Positions 8,701-16,432 of a stretch of 53,527 nt of DNA are shown piece after piece. How positions within the stretch are numbered: the stretch's first letter is position 1; each line of letters begins with the position of its first letter. Made by a program: the position numbers and the translations under genes. Origin of the DNA: Lentisphaerae bacterium ADurb.Bin082 (lineage in GTDB: Bacteria > Verrucomicrobiota > Lentisphaeria > Oligosphaerales > Oligosphaeraceae); assembly GCA_002070945.1 (NCBI GenBank), contig MWEG01000004.1:1-53527 (forward strand), written 5' to 3'. A model generated the notes under the pieces. That model saw only the letters and a list, made by a program, of their open reading frames with translations, was not told the DNA's origin and made no database searches.

Positions 8701-11225
8701 GAGAAATAGAGCAAATCCTTAGTCAAGACAATGAGGAGCGAACTTATAACGGGAAAGTTTATCCTACAGTAGCTGACGCAGAGAATGCAAAAGTTGAACA
8801 GGCTATAGGTGAATATTTCTCGTCAGAAATGGAAAATATTGCATCATTGCCAACTTTCGAAGAGCGAGAACAACAAACTATTGCATTAAGAGAAAAACTG
8901 AAAGCTAAAGCCGAAACAATGGGGGTTACTTTGCCGGAATGTTATGAGCCCCTCGAAACTGCCATATTAAACATGGACGCTGAGGCCAGAACAGTCAATG
9001 GTAGAACCTACGTGAATCGTGATGAAGCACGAATTGCAAGGCTTGAACTCGAATTAAGGTCTTTCTTTGATGAAAATATCGCAAAAATCAATAAAATTGC
9101 AAATCTTTTTGAAAAAGAAGAACAGGCTTTTATTTTACGGAGCAGAATAAGCGATAAAGCTAAAGAATTGGGTTTGAAAGAACACGAACAATATGCACCA
9201 TTGGAAGAATATATTTCAAAATTAGATATAGAAATTAGAACCGTTGCAGGTATTCTTTATGATTCTCGTGAATTAGCCAATAAGCAACGCGAATTGTGGA
9301 CATTGTTTAGCGCTATCTCCCCAGAATTAGGCTGGAAAGAAGCTTCAAGCATGATTATCGGCATTCATAAAAAGGCTCAGGAACTTAACATTTCAGATGA
9401 TTGGCTAAGACCTTTGTGTGAAAATCAACTCGAAACAATAAAAGCTCGGCTCCTCATGCAGCTAAATGATTATTATAAAAATCTGGAACTCGATTCAGAA
9501 GAAAAAGCTCGGAAAGCACGTGAACTTATGCTTGCCAAAGCTGCGGAGATAGAATATCCTGATTATAAAGCATATACTCCGCTTGAAAATTTGATTGAGA
9601 GTTATGACAAAAAATATCGTACAGTTTCTGGCATTACATATGAAACCCGTGTCCTTGCCGATAAGCAAAAAGAAGTTTTAAATAAGTTTACAGAACTGGA
9701 CGAAAATAAACTTAATCAAAGGACGGCTATAAAAGCAATAAATGATCTCCAGTCCTTCATTCAAACCCTTCAAATAGAATGCGAATGGCTGCCGGAGAAA
9801 CAGCGCGAATTATTGGAAAAGATAAATACAAGGGATGAAAAACAATTACATGATTTTTATTTGACTTTGGATGTTTCAACAGAAGAAAAAGCTATTGCGG
9901 CTAGGCCAATAATGGCTCAAAAGGCTAAAGAATTGTGCAAAGACGATTTTGTACAATACGAACCTTTGGAAGAATTGCTCGTTAATTTTGATATATTGGC
10001 ACGCACTTTTGCCAATAAACTTTATGACACACGCGAGGAGGCGAAATTTGCAAAAAAACAAGCGGAATTCGACGAATTTTATGGGAATGCTATTCAAGCT
10101 ATCAAAAAGATAAAGGCTGTTGAAGCACGTGAAAATGAAGCATTTAAGTTACGAATCACGCTCCAGGAAAAGGCGAAAGAATTGCAATTACCTATTGCAT
10201 CAGAATACAAGCCTTTAGAAAAATACATTGCCTCGCTGGATATCGAAGCACGCACCGTCGCCGGGAGACTTTATAATACTCGCGAAGAAGCCGCCTTGGC
10301 CAGAAAGTTCGAGATTATTCATGACTTTTTCGATAAAAACAAGCAGCTAATTGATAGATACCCTTTAATTGAAACACGCGAGAAGATGGCTATCGAGTTG
10401 CGTAGCAAAATAATCGAAAAAGCCAACGAAATAAATATTCCGAATTTTCACGAGTACGAGCCATTAGAAACATTCATAACGAAGCTCGATGAAGAATACC
10501 GAACTCTGGGTAAAATCGTTTTTGACAAGCGTGAAGAAGCCGCGCTGAAAAGAAAACTCATAGCTACGGCTATTAAACACTTTAGACCACTAGCTGGTGG
10601 TAATGTTTATGTTGCGCCCAATTTGCCATATCCAAAACTTGCTGGCGCGATTAAAGGTTTCTGCGCTAACATTGAACCAGCATTGGTTGTTCTACTCCTA
10701 GATAATACACTTCTTGGAAGTGCAGACGAAGGAATTATTGTTACTTGCGATGCAATTTATGGAAAACGAGACAGAGAACCGGTTCGTATTGTAAAATTTG
10801 ACCATAATTTGAAAATTGAATATGCAAAACGAATGTTAATGGGATACAAACTAATTGTCGATGGGGAAATACTTACAGAAGTGTTATCGAAAAAATTGCC
10901 GACCCTTTGCGAATGCCTTAATGAATACTTAGATGAAATTACAAATATCAAAGCAAATGCACTCATAAGCAATGCTAATGTTCCTATGAGTTCGCAAGAA
11001 ATAGCTTCATCCAACAAACAAGTGCACATTAATTCAAAATATACCTGCACTGTTTGCCGCAAAGAATACACCCAATCAGCCAATTTCTGTTCCGAATGCG
11101 GAGGGAAAATAGTGTGTATAAATATTCCACAAACATTTCTTTGCAGTAAATGTTCTAAAGAATATCAGAGTGGTATAAAGTTTTGTCCGGAATGCGGAGG
11201 AAAAATCGAAATAAAAACACTGTAG
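5751..11225 (+). CDS. Giant repeat protein with C-terminal zinc ribbons
   Basis: 1824 residues, no signal peptide, AAGGAG before the ATG. Residues 1 to ~980 are predicted helical, with TPR-like pieces (RIDILAKLVNKYPGYYPIW). Residues ~990-1600 hold seven units of ~80-110 residues, each ending in a motif like ARTVAGRLYNTREEAALAR and each preceded by EYEPLE-type segments. Residues ~1610-1740 form a beta-rich domain with LLLDNTLLGSADEGIIVT, reminiscent of PH-like domains found in proteins with zinc ribbons. The last 60 residues carry two zinc ribbons (CTVC..CSEC and CSKC..CPEC). The gene is strikingly AT-rich against neighbours such as the malic enzyme or ftsH, which suggests horizontal transfer. 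It is convergent with the zinc-array gene at 11524. The function is unknown; a scaffold or sensor in a defence system is a guess. Confidence 0.85.
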   Translation: MGDAHDKFLYELKINYSPKIEVRLRLLKDPELVEIITEHRREMQKVYEWKLPKTQLEFKFSKSMCANVALFSYLFMKTNLYNFYKKNVLNQFNTFHYMDPETIYNHFSKPLFNDIVKTVKEIFNNEAYIFLPKILDCQKLIEILLVESEYEFCETNIKYSKEIKKLFKERTSNISLDIEEKWKIRYKIEGEKILSIINSREEDYLQENFFSFCLKNIWQEIDRILPVDIPEAGDMFSEEKETLEEFEKNHTPPKERIDILAKLVNKYPGYYPIWEHLLHCYPSGSEERIELLDFYISLFGMKSLDYKLELRKEYYTNYRINYTAQIPKCWQDIIANVENDKQAFELARNVLELSESVDDKKLEKISPICNELTKFANTPETREYIFDFMLYTAVSKEGEIDDVKLQELLITHKHNFSPMYFENFSIITDENLRARCIQIRRDIDKYLPQSILNLYDDEEIPKECFACVIKIHQAEEKGEWDKVKQLCDAIKNVKPLIPLCIWTSLAVDIVQAPNKDFTQSSIACLSLSEASLKVLCGIENTVIAADINMLLKNYFQAISAFISSDLWQKVQKDFEKKDISDLFGTFGNCLGAIASNSPELLELSLQKIDVASSYYVKSIYTVLFAIYKLLVNECTSDDVRNCLAVYPTIDENAILYISGSAPLAADLASKIKEESSELGSFDFKILKKCSLSLEREAISVHREYYEAYCRLLTSLRSSKWDEALQCAESLLDKFNLNEFNYAAMQAKLGQNPEQLDELITLLKNGETLKTITQTWEHCEWGTFVTNAIQSIIKNDFSTIETLGFHTDIEKIYNLKFNNKYCVNHASITRISEAVLGRVNEALRKQKSSPLSPGNIYGSYTSSTTEGVFTAWGLITIYKETSKVSQYLWKEYTGSDRCWGATLKLLGKNENQNVEISLELFSYRPIDVLCKICDFFINHWKKYSSKELHQIVDCPFYEDTGNLNLLFINCRKKLQFIELAEFKDGEIEQILSQDNEERTYNGKVYPTVADAENAKVEQAIGEYFSSEMENIASLPTFEEREQQTIALREKLKAKAETMGVTLPECYEPLETAILNMDAEARTVNGRTYVNRDEARIARLELELRSFFDENIAKINKIANLFEKEEQAFILRSRISDKAKELGLKEHEQYAPLEEYISKLDIEIRTVAGILYDSRELANKQRELWTLFSAISPELGWKEASSMIIGIHKKAQELNISDDWLRPLCENQLETIKARLLMQLNDYYKNLELDSEEKARKARELMLAKAAEIEYPDYKAYTPLENLIESYDKKYRTVSGITYETRVLADKQKEVLNKFTELDENKLNQRTAIKAINDLQSFIQTLQIECEWLPEKQRELLEKINTRDEKQLHDFYLTLDVSTEEKAIAARPIMAQKAKELCKDDFVQYEPLEELLVNFDILARTFANKLYDTREEAKFAKKQAEFDEFYGNAIQAIKKIKAVEARENEAFKLRITLQEKAKELQLPIASEYKPLEKYIASLDIEARTVAGRLYNTREEAALARKFEIIHDFFDKNKQLIDRYPLIETREKMAIELRSKIIEKANEINIPNFHEYEPLETFITKLDEEYRTLGKIVFDKREEAALKRKLIATAIKHFRPLAGGNVYVAPNLPYPKLAGAIKGFCANIEPALVVLLLDNTLLGSADEGIIVTCDAIYGKRDREPVRIVKFDHNLKIEYAKRMLMGYKLIVDGEILTEVLSKKLPTLCECLNEYLDEITNIKANALISNANVPMSSQEIASSNKQVHINSKYTCTVCRKEYTQSANFCSECGGKIVCINIPQTFLCSKCSKEYQSGIKFCPECGGKIEIKTL

Positions 11226-11247
11226 AATGGAGAAACGCGGTGTTTTT
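11213..11247 (+). terminator. Rho-independent terminator overlapping the stop codon
   Basis: AAAAACACTG (11213-11222) pairs with CGGTGTTTTT (11238-11247) around a 15-base loop; the right arm ends in five T. The left arm contains the last codons of the giant gene, and the stop TAG lies in the loop edge. It could also serve the convergent gene, since the stem is A-rich on the other side. Confidence 0.7.
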
Positions 11248-11523
11248 GGTAGATGCCCGATAATTGATTCAGTAATCGCGCCTTATTAAACGGTGCGTGC
11301 ATTTGTCGTTCCTGAGCGATTAACTGTCGTAACTAACGGTTTGATTTTATTCTTTTCCTGCCGTGCAAGTCCATGTCGGTGGGTATTGCCTATGTACAGT
11401 AGAGACCATCGGGTGTTTTCTCAATGTCCCTTTGCTTTATGAAAGTGAAACTTTATTCTTTTTGCAACCCTTGTAGGGAACTACATATTCACTAGCCAGG
11501 AATGTAAAATGAACCAAAAATTG
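11248..11523. other. Convergent intergenic region
   Basis: No gene seen. AGTGAAACTTTATTCTTTTT at about 11444 matches AGTGAAACTTTATCTTTTTC at 47074. In both places the motif lies ~60-80 bp beyond the 3' end of a minus-strand gene, so it may be part of a dispersed 3'-flank element. Confidence 0.4.
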
Positions 11524-13575
11524 TCAGCTGAACATTTTCTTGAACATTTTACATCCAAAGCCAATAGCAGCGCAAACACCGACCACCGGAAGGAGCGGTG
11601 CGCTAGTTATTGATGTAACCGCTGCAACGGCATAACTTGCTACGGCAGTTGCTCCACTCACGCAAGCAGCTCCTGCAGAAGTTGTTCCAACTGTAGATGC
11701 TACAGCGGAAACAGCGGCTGAGGCTGCAGCTGTGACTGCAGTTCCGGCAGTTGTGCTTGCCAAGGTGGTTGCTGCTGTGCTGGCCAGGGAAAAGGCCACG
11801 CCGGAAGCATATGCCCCGCCTGCGACTTTTGCGCTGTCAATAACGAGATCACCAGCGGCGTCGGAGAAATTCCTGTTTTGCGAAATCACGTCGAAGATTG
11901 TCGCACCGAGCTTCATGGATACTCCAACCCTGGCAGCCAGTTTCATACTTGCCATGCCAGAGTAGTGCGCACCAGTAGCTGTTCCTATGATAGGGGCTGT
12001 TGTTTTTCCGGTCACCTTGCTTTCCCATTGCTGAAAACGGGCAACCAGATTGGCTTCCTGCTTATATACAGCGGACTCCTGGACATTCAGCCCAGCTGCC
12101 CTGGCCTCACTTGCCAGCGCAGTGTTGCCTTTGTCAACCACAATTGTCTGTCCTTTGTATTTGGCCCAATCGATTTGACCGGGTTTGTATCCGGCTTTGG
12201 CTTGCACGAAAATCTTTTTACCAGATGGATTTCTAACGATGAAATCGGCTGGCCCGTTATCAGCAATAACATTTATGTTGGCTCCCTTGCTCGCAGCATC
12301 AGCCGCATGAAGTTCTTCAAAAACAAAGCCACCATATCCTTTAGTGCCACCGCGCATGGTATTATATGCTGACAGGCGCTCCGACAATTTGCTGTATATG
12401 CCAGCATTTTTCATGCAGGCAACGATTTCTACAGGTGGAGTAATATTGTCATTTTGGGACTGCATGTATATATCAATAGCTGCCAGCGCCTCATCGCCGT
12501 TTATATGATTGGCCTCCATGAGTTTTATGCAATCTGATTCTGAAAGACCTGTAAGGTAAGCCAACTCAGCAGAAGACAATTCTGGTTCCAGACTGATTTT
12601 TCTCCTATTTTCAGGATTGTATGAGTCTAGACAATTTTGGTCACAGAAACATGTGCCGTTATCTGTCACAATCCATTGGCGAAGAGGTCTGCCACAATGG
12701 AGGCATTTCAGAAGCGTCTTTTCAAAACAATGGTCTGAACAGTATTTTTTGCCATCCTCGGTTTCTTGCCATTCCTTCATGGGTTTGCTGCAAACTGCGC
12801 ATTGCGGAAGTATTGTTTGATAGCATTCCTCAGAACAAAAATAACCTTTCTTATTATGCCATCCTTTTTCGACGGGTTTTCCGCAAACAGTGCATTTAGG
12901 AAGAGATTTTTGAAAACACAATTCTGAACAATAAAATTTTCCTTTTTCGTCACTAAAGCCACTGTACATTGGCAAGCCACATATCGTACATTTTGGAAGT
13001 GTAGTTTCGTAGCATTTATCTGAACAGAATTTTCTCCCGTCATCTGTCTCTTGCCATTCATGCATAGGCTGGCTGCAAACTAAACATTTTGGCCATATCT
13101 GACGATAGCAAACTTCAGAACAAAATTTTCGTCCATCTTCGGATTCTGTCCAGTTTTTCATTGGCTTTCCACAAATGTCACATTTTGGAAGTGTAGTTTC
13201 GTAGCATTTATCCGAACAGAATTTTTTACCGTCCTTTGTTTCTTTCCATTGTTTCATCGGTGTGCCACAAACCAAACACTTCGGCAAAGTCTGGCAATAA
13301 CAATTTTCAGAACAAAATTTTCGTCCATCTTTAGATTCTGTCCATTTTTTCATTGGCTTTCTACAAATGTCACATTTTGGAAGTGTGGTTTCGCGGCATT
13401 TGTCTGAACAGAATTTTTTACCATCCTCTGTTTCTTTCCATTGTTTCATCGATTTGCCACAGACCGAACATTTTGGCCATGTTTGTTGGAAACAATTTTC
13501 AGAACAGTAAATGTTTCCAGTTTGATCTTCCGACCATTGACTAACCATTTTATGGCATATGCAGCACTGTTTCAT
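11524..13575 (-). CDS. Ten-module zinc-array protein with a possible nuclease core and membrane tail
   Basis: 683 residues. Residues 1-325 are ten tandem ~33-residue units, C-x2-C-x2-PMK.W.E..DGKKFC-x3-C, each probably holding one zinc in a treble-clef or TRASH-like fold. Units 2-6 alternate in type, giving a 66-residue super-repeat that implies recent duplication. A small helical UBA-like piece follows (~335-378, ELAYLTGLSESDCIKLM). Residues ~410-465 show FEELHAADAA, then GPADFIV, then IFVQAKAG: an E..D..QxK pattern that fits a PD-(D/E)XK nuclease variant. Residues ~560-683 are Ala/Gly/Thr-rich and hydrophobic, probably membrane-inserting, ending in GFGCKMFKKMFS. AGGAAG precedes the ATG. There is no signal peptide. 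The nuclease call is inference from motifs. Confidence 0.82.
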   Translation of the reverse strand: MKQCCICHKMVSQWSEDQTGNIYCSENCFQQTWPKCSVCGKSMKQWKETEDGKKFCSDKCRETTLPKCDICRKPMKKWTESKDGRKFCSENCYCQTLPKCLVCGTPMKQWKETKDGKKFCSDKCYETTLPKCDICGKPMKNWTESEDGRKFCSEVCYRQIWPKCLVCSQPMHEWQETDDGRKFCSDKCYETTLPKCTICGLPMYSGFSDEKGKFYCSELCFQKSLPKCTVCGKPVEKGWHNKKGYFCSEECYQTILPQCAVCSKPMKEWQETEDGKKYCSDHCFEKTLLKCLHCGRPLRQWIVTDNGTCFCDQNCLDSYNPENRRKISLEPELSSAELAYLTGLSESDCIKLMEANHINGDEALAAIDIYMQSQNDNITPPVEIVACMKNAGIYSKLSERLSAYNTMRGGTKGYGGFVFEELHAADAASKGANINVIADNGPADFIVRNPSGKKIFVQAKAGYKPGQIDWAKYKGQTIVVDKGNTALASEARAAGLNVQESAVYKQEANLVARFQQWESKVTGKTTAPIIGTATGAHYSGMASMKLAARVGVSMKLGATIFDVISQNRNFSDAAGDLVIDSAKVAGGAYASGVAFSLASTAATTLASTTAGTAVTAAASAAVSAVASTVGTTSAGAACVSGATAVASYAVAAVTSITSAPLLPVVGVCAAIGFGCKMFKKMFS

Positions 13576-13834
13576 GTTACTTCCTATAGCTAATTTTCCG
13601 GTACATGTTCAGCAAAATGAATTAACAAGTTTATGATACAATAATGTCATGCATGGTTAATTACGCAACCGAAGATGTCAGATTTGCGGTCGCTATAACC
13701 GTCTTAAAAGAAAGATCATCCGTCGTTTACGGAAAGTCAAGCTTGAAGTCATAGAAACTTAGAAAAAATCGATAAATTCTTTTCGTTGTTTAAAAATGGG
13801 TTATGGACGCCAGGTAGCCTTCATCCCGCCGCGA

Positions 13835-15085
13835 TCACTCCAGGCGAAATGCGTTTTGCATTTGATTCTGTTCAGCAGGACCGATTCCGGCATATTTGGC
13901 ATACGTGCGCCAGGTGGACACCACGGAACGAACCCTGCTGGCAATGTCGCGTGCCTCGTTTGTTTTAAGGCGGAATATCGGAGCAATTTCCATTGCCAGG
14001 GAGAAATCCAACGAGTTGTCGGCCTCAGTGATATTCAGTGACAGTCCAAAACCCTGCGGATCAGGATTGATGTCATAGACTGGCGAGAGAGTCCAGCCGG
14101 AATTCGTCAGCAGGAATCCGTGATTCCGTAGGTGATCGTCGGTATTGGAGACGGCAATGGTGAACACAATGCGCGTCCAGAGTTCCTGCAAATCTTCTTT
14201 GGGCTTTGCACCATATTGCATAATGAACTCGGCAAGGTCTAGATAACTGCTGCCGCTTTGCGCGTCAGCACCATCGCTTTTGCCAAGCAGTGTCATGGCG
14301 GACGCAAAATGAATTCTCCGTGCGCCGTTTCGATCAAAGCGCTTGACCAGAAAGGTCGAGCCAAACCTGGAAAGTTTTTCCAATCTTGCCTGCGGCGTGT
14401 TCAGTCCAGCGTCACGTGCCATCTGCATCGTCGCATATTCCCAGGCGGCAGCATTTGACGTATCGTTATGGGCGGGGAATTTGGCGATCCAAAGATTTCC
14501 TTCGCTATCGGTCACGCTGGCTTTCGGCCGGGCTCCGCCCAGCGATGAACCGGGCGCAAGCAGCATGGCAATCCATTTCCCACTTTCGGTGTCATCGCTG
14601 TCTGTTTCCAAATGGCGACTGGCTTCCTCCAGCTCCCGAAGACGTGCCCAAGGAGGGGCAGCCATGGCGCTGTCGTTGTTCTGGAATTCACCGTCCGGCT
14701 CAGTTTTAAAGCGCAAGGCTCCCATCCGGGTTTCATCATAGACCCCCAGAAGATAATCTGATTCCGTCAGAATCCTCGGTTTTACCCCTGCTTGCCGTGC
14801 TCTGACAGCCTCTCTGCGCCGCATCAGCATCCGTCCCCAGCGGTCTGGTGCGGAATCCATGAACAATCCAAAATTCGGCTTTGCAGTGAATTGCGCTCCG
14901 GCATACAGCTGTAAATCGGGATCAAGACTCCGGACAGGATTGTTCTGCAGCCATTCTTTATCGAAATCAAATGAAAAGAATTCTTTCCCCAGGCTGTAGT
15001 GCGCGGAGAGTACTCCCAGCAACATAGGAGCCGATGCTTCCGTCTGGTCGGCAAAATACACATAGATGGTTTTTGTATTATTCAT
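13835..15085 (-). CDS. hipA: HipA-family Ser/Thr kinase toxin
   Basis: 416 residues, close to the family's usual ~440. It has the N-terminal HipA subdomain (GLFMDSAPDRWGRMLMRRRE), the Gly-rich loop LAPGSSLGGARPKASV with its nucleotide-contacting lysine (IAKFP), and the catalytic SNTDDHLRNHGFLL followed by LSPVYDINP for metal binding. In the known systems HipA phosphorylates a tRNA synthetase and induces dormancy; the target here cannot be told. It overlaps the upstream hipB by 4 bp (ATGA), so the two are translationally coupled. All expected catalytic residues are present, so the toxin is probably active. Confidence 0.93.
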   Translation of the reverse strand: MNNTKTIYVYFADQTEASAPMLLGVLSAHYSLGKEFFSFDFDKEWLQNNPVRSLDPDLQLYAGAQFTAKPNFGLFMDSAPDRWGRMLMRRREAVRARQAGVKPRILTESDYLLGVYDETRMGALRFKTEPDGEFQNNDSAMAAPPWARLRELEEASRHLETDSDDTESGKWIAMLLAPGSSLGGARPKASVTDSEGNLWIAKFPAHNDTSNAAAWEYATMQMARDAGLNTPQARLEKLSRFGSTFLVKRFDRNGARRIHFASAMTLLGKSDGADAQSGSSYLDLAEFIMQYGAKPKEDLQELWTRIVFTIAVSNTDDHLRNHGFLLTNSGWTLSPVYDINPDPQGFGLSLNITEADNSLDFSLAMEIAPIFRLKTNEARDIASRVRSVVSTWRTYAKYAGIGPAEQNQMQNAFRLE

Positions 15086-15402
15086 TTTCCAGACCGCTTT
15101 GATGCTCTTGCGCGTACTCTCAACCCTGCGTCTTGCAGTTTCCTCCCCAATTCGTCATCGGCGGCGACCAGGAGAATATCTTTCTCCAGTCCCAAAGTTA
15201 CGAGCACCTGCATGTAATTGCCCAGCGAGACGGACGGTGAACCCTTTTCTATCTGCGCCAGGGTTGCAACACTGATCCCGGCACGCTCCGCTGTCAGCTT
15301 TGCAGTGACGTTACGTCGTAGACGAGCCAGACGAATATTCTCACCAAATTCACGCAGCAGCGCTTCTGTTTTAGGAAAAAGGATCGGGGTTCTCTTAGCC
15401 AT
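15082..15402 (-). CDS. hipB: HipB-like XRE-family antitoxin
   Basis: 106 residues. An XRE-type helix-turn-helix spans residues ~17-75 (NIRLARLRRNVTAKLTAERA then GISVATLAQIEKGSPSVSL). The tail, RVRARASKRSGK, is basic and probably flexible. In this family HipB binds its own promoter and neutralises HipA. The start is supported by CGGAGA six bases upstream. It is the first gene of the hipB-hipA operon, with a -10 box and inverted repeat upstream (15430-15470). Confidence 0.92.
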   Translation of the reverse strand: MAKRTPILFPKTEALLREFGENIRLARLRRNVTAKLTAERAGISVATLAQIEKGSPSVSLGNYMQVLVTLGLEKDILLVAADDELGRKLQDAGLRVRARASKRSGK

Positions 15403-15429
15403 AATAGTCTCCGAAAACTGCGTAACTGC

Positions 15430-15470
15430 TAATAAAATATCATTATAGGCGTTTAATTCAAGTTTTATTA
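15430..15470 (-). promoter_or_regulatory. Putative hipBA promoter and operator
   Basis: On the minus strand a perfect TATAAT box lies at 15447-15442, about 40 bp before the hipB start. It is flanked by the inverted repeat TAATAAAA (15430-15437) and TTTTATTA (15463-15470). No good -35 box is visible. This layout suits autorepression by HipB, as known for other hipBA operons; the binding itself is inferred. Confidence 0.55.
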
Positions 15471-15583
15471 TTCTTTATCCTTGTCGTCTGGCAAATCAAA
15501 AAAACTTCCGTCGGCTCTACAAGGAAGGAATACCGGAACCGTCAATAGAAGTCCCAGCGGCAGCGTTTCTGCGGCATAGTACG

Positions 15584-15774
15584 AGAGTCACTCATTGAAT
15601 CTAAAAAAGATAATGTGCAACGTCTTGCACTACTATCCGCCAACTTTTTGTTTTTTGGGAAAGATTTTCATCAAAACAGCGCTTATGTGTCACCCCTGGC
15701 GGGGCTCAAAATTATTATATGCCTCACCCAGGGCTTCGCTACGCTCACCCTGGGCTTTTATGTTGCCGGCCCTT
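15584..15774. repeat. Repeat mosaic downstream of GTCACTCATTGA
   Basis: The sequence starts with GAGTCACTCATTGAATCT (like 4080), then ATAATGTGCAACGTCTTGC (like the inverted copy at 47111-47129), TTTTTTGGGAAAGATT and CAGCGCTTATGTG (like 88-128), and ends with an inverted CCCAGGG...CCCTGGG unit at 15725-15756. The gene-free stretch 15471-16432 is almost wholly repeat DNA. Confidence 0.65.
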
Positions 15775-15871
15775 TGGGCCGCCAGTACGACGCACATCAG
15801 CCGCCGTCCACAACGTCCACCCAGTCCACCACGTCCACAACAGCCGCGAAGCGGCAAAAGCCCGGAGGACG

Positions 15872-15962
15872 ACACATAGAAGCCCAGGGTAAGCCGGGCC
15901 GCCAGGCCCGGCGCAGCCCTGGGTGAGATGGCATATATTTGGAGCCCTGTAAGGGTGACACA
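15872..15962. repeat. CCCAGGGT repeat with nested hairpins
   Basis: AGCCCAGGGTAAG ... CAGCCCTGGGTGAG encloses a second hairpin, CCGGGCCGCCAGGCCCGG. It is preceded by GTCCAC motifs (15807-15840) and GCCGCGAAGCGGCAAAAGCC. It is a member of the family seen at 2951, 3246, 3324, 4148 and 15690. Confidence 0.65.
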
Positions 15963-16045
15963 TAAATTAGGTTGTGGACGGAGAGTCCACCCTAAGATAG
16001 AAGGAGAGATTTGGCACAGCGGTTGCGTTTGTTAGACGTCTGGTA

Positions 16046-16130
16046 GTGCCCCTACAGGGCACCATATTTAGGGTATGCCTGCCCCCAGGCTAAAGCCTGG
16101 GTTTAAGCGCCTACGGCGCAGGGGGGCATG
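16046..16130. other. Highly structured intergenic element
   Basis: Four stems lie in 85 bp: GTGCCC-CTACA-GGGCAC (16046-16062), an outer pairing of ATGCC..CCCC with GGGGGGCAT (16075-16130), and inside it CCCAGGCT-AA-AGCCTGGG and GCGCC-TAC-GGCGC. The outer stem with two inner hairpins would fold as a three-way junction. There is no reading frame through it. It could be a mobile repeat or an RNA element; the sequence does not decide. Confidence 0.45.
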
Positions 16131-16197
16131 ACTGTAAGCATGATGCATCTTCATCGTCTGAAAGCCTGTACGAGATACGTGTCGAAAGCTCCGCTTG

Positions 16198-16320
16198 TCC
16201 ATTACTGTCCACTTCCGTCCACGTCCACTGCCACTAACGTCCACTAAAGTCTACAGTCCATCGTCTATTAGCGTCCATTAAAGTCCACTAAAGTCCATTG
16301 TCCACTGTCCACTAAAGTAT
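16198..16320. repeat. Degenerate GTCCACTAAA tandem array
   Basis: About a dozen copies of GTCCAC/GTCCATT spaced by ~8-12 bp (GTCCACTTCC, GTCCACTGCC, GTCCACTAAA, GTCCATTAAA and similar). The same word clusters at 3016-3053, 15807-15840 and 36713-36760, so this is a genome-wide simple repeat, not a local operator. Confidence 0.65.
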
Positions 16321-16334
16321 TTTACCCGGGGTGC

Positions 16335-16420
16335 CTAGGAGCCGCAGATTGCCCGGAGCTCCGAGTATCAATCGGTGACCAAAATACTGCAAACATTCAT
16401 CACAAAACTTCGCATATTAG
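16335..16420. repeat. Inverted GATACTCGG repeat and CACAAAACTTCGCA motif
   Basis: 16335-16380 is the inverted copy of 4080-4125. 16385-16420 (TTCATCACAAAACTTCGCAT then ATTAG) is the motif shared with 177-210, 40328-40359 and 47100-47129. It ends 12 bp before the stop of the minus-strand hydrolase gene, the same distance as at the 222 gene. Confidence 0.65.
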
Positions 16421-16432
16421 CTTTTTTGCGGT

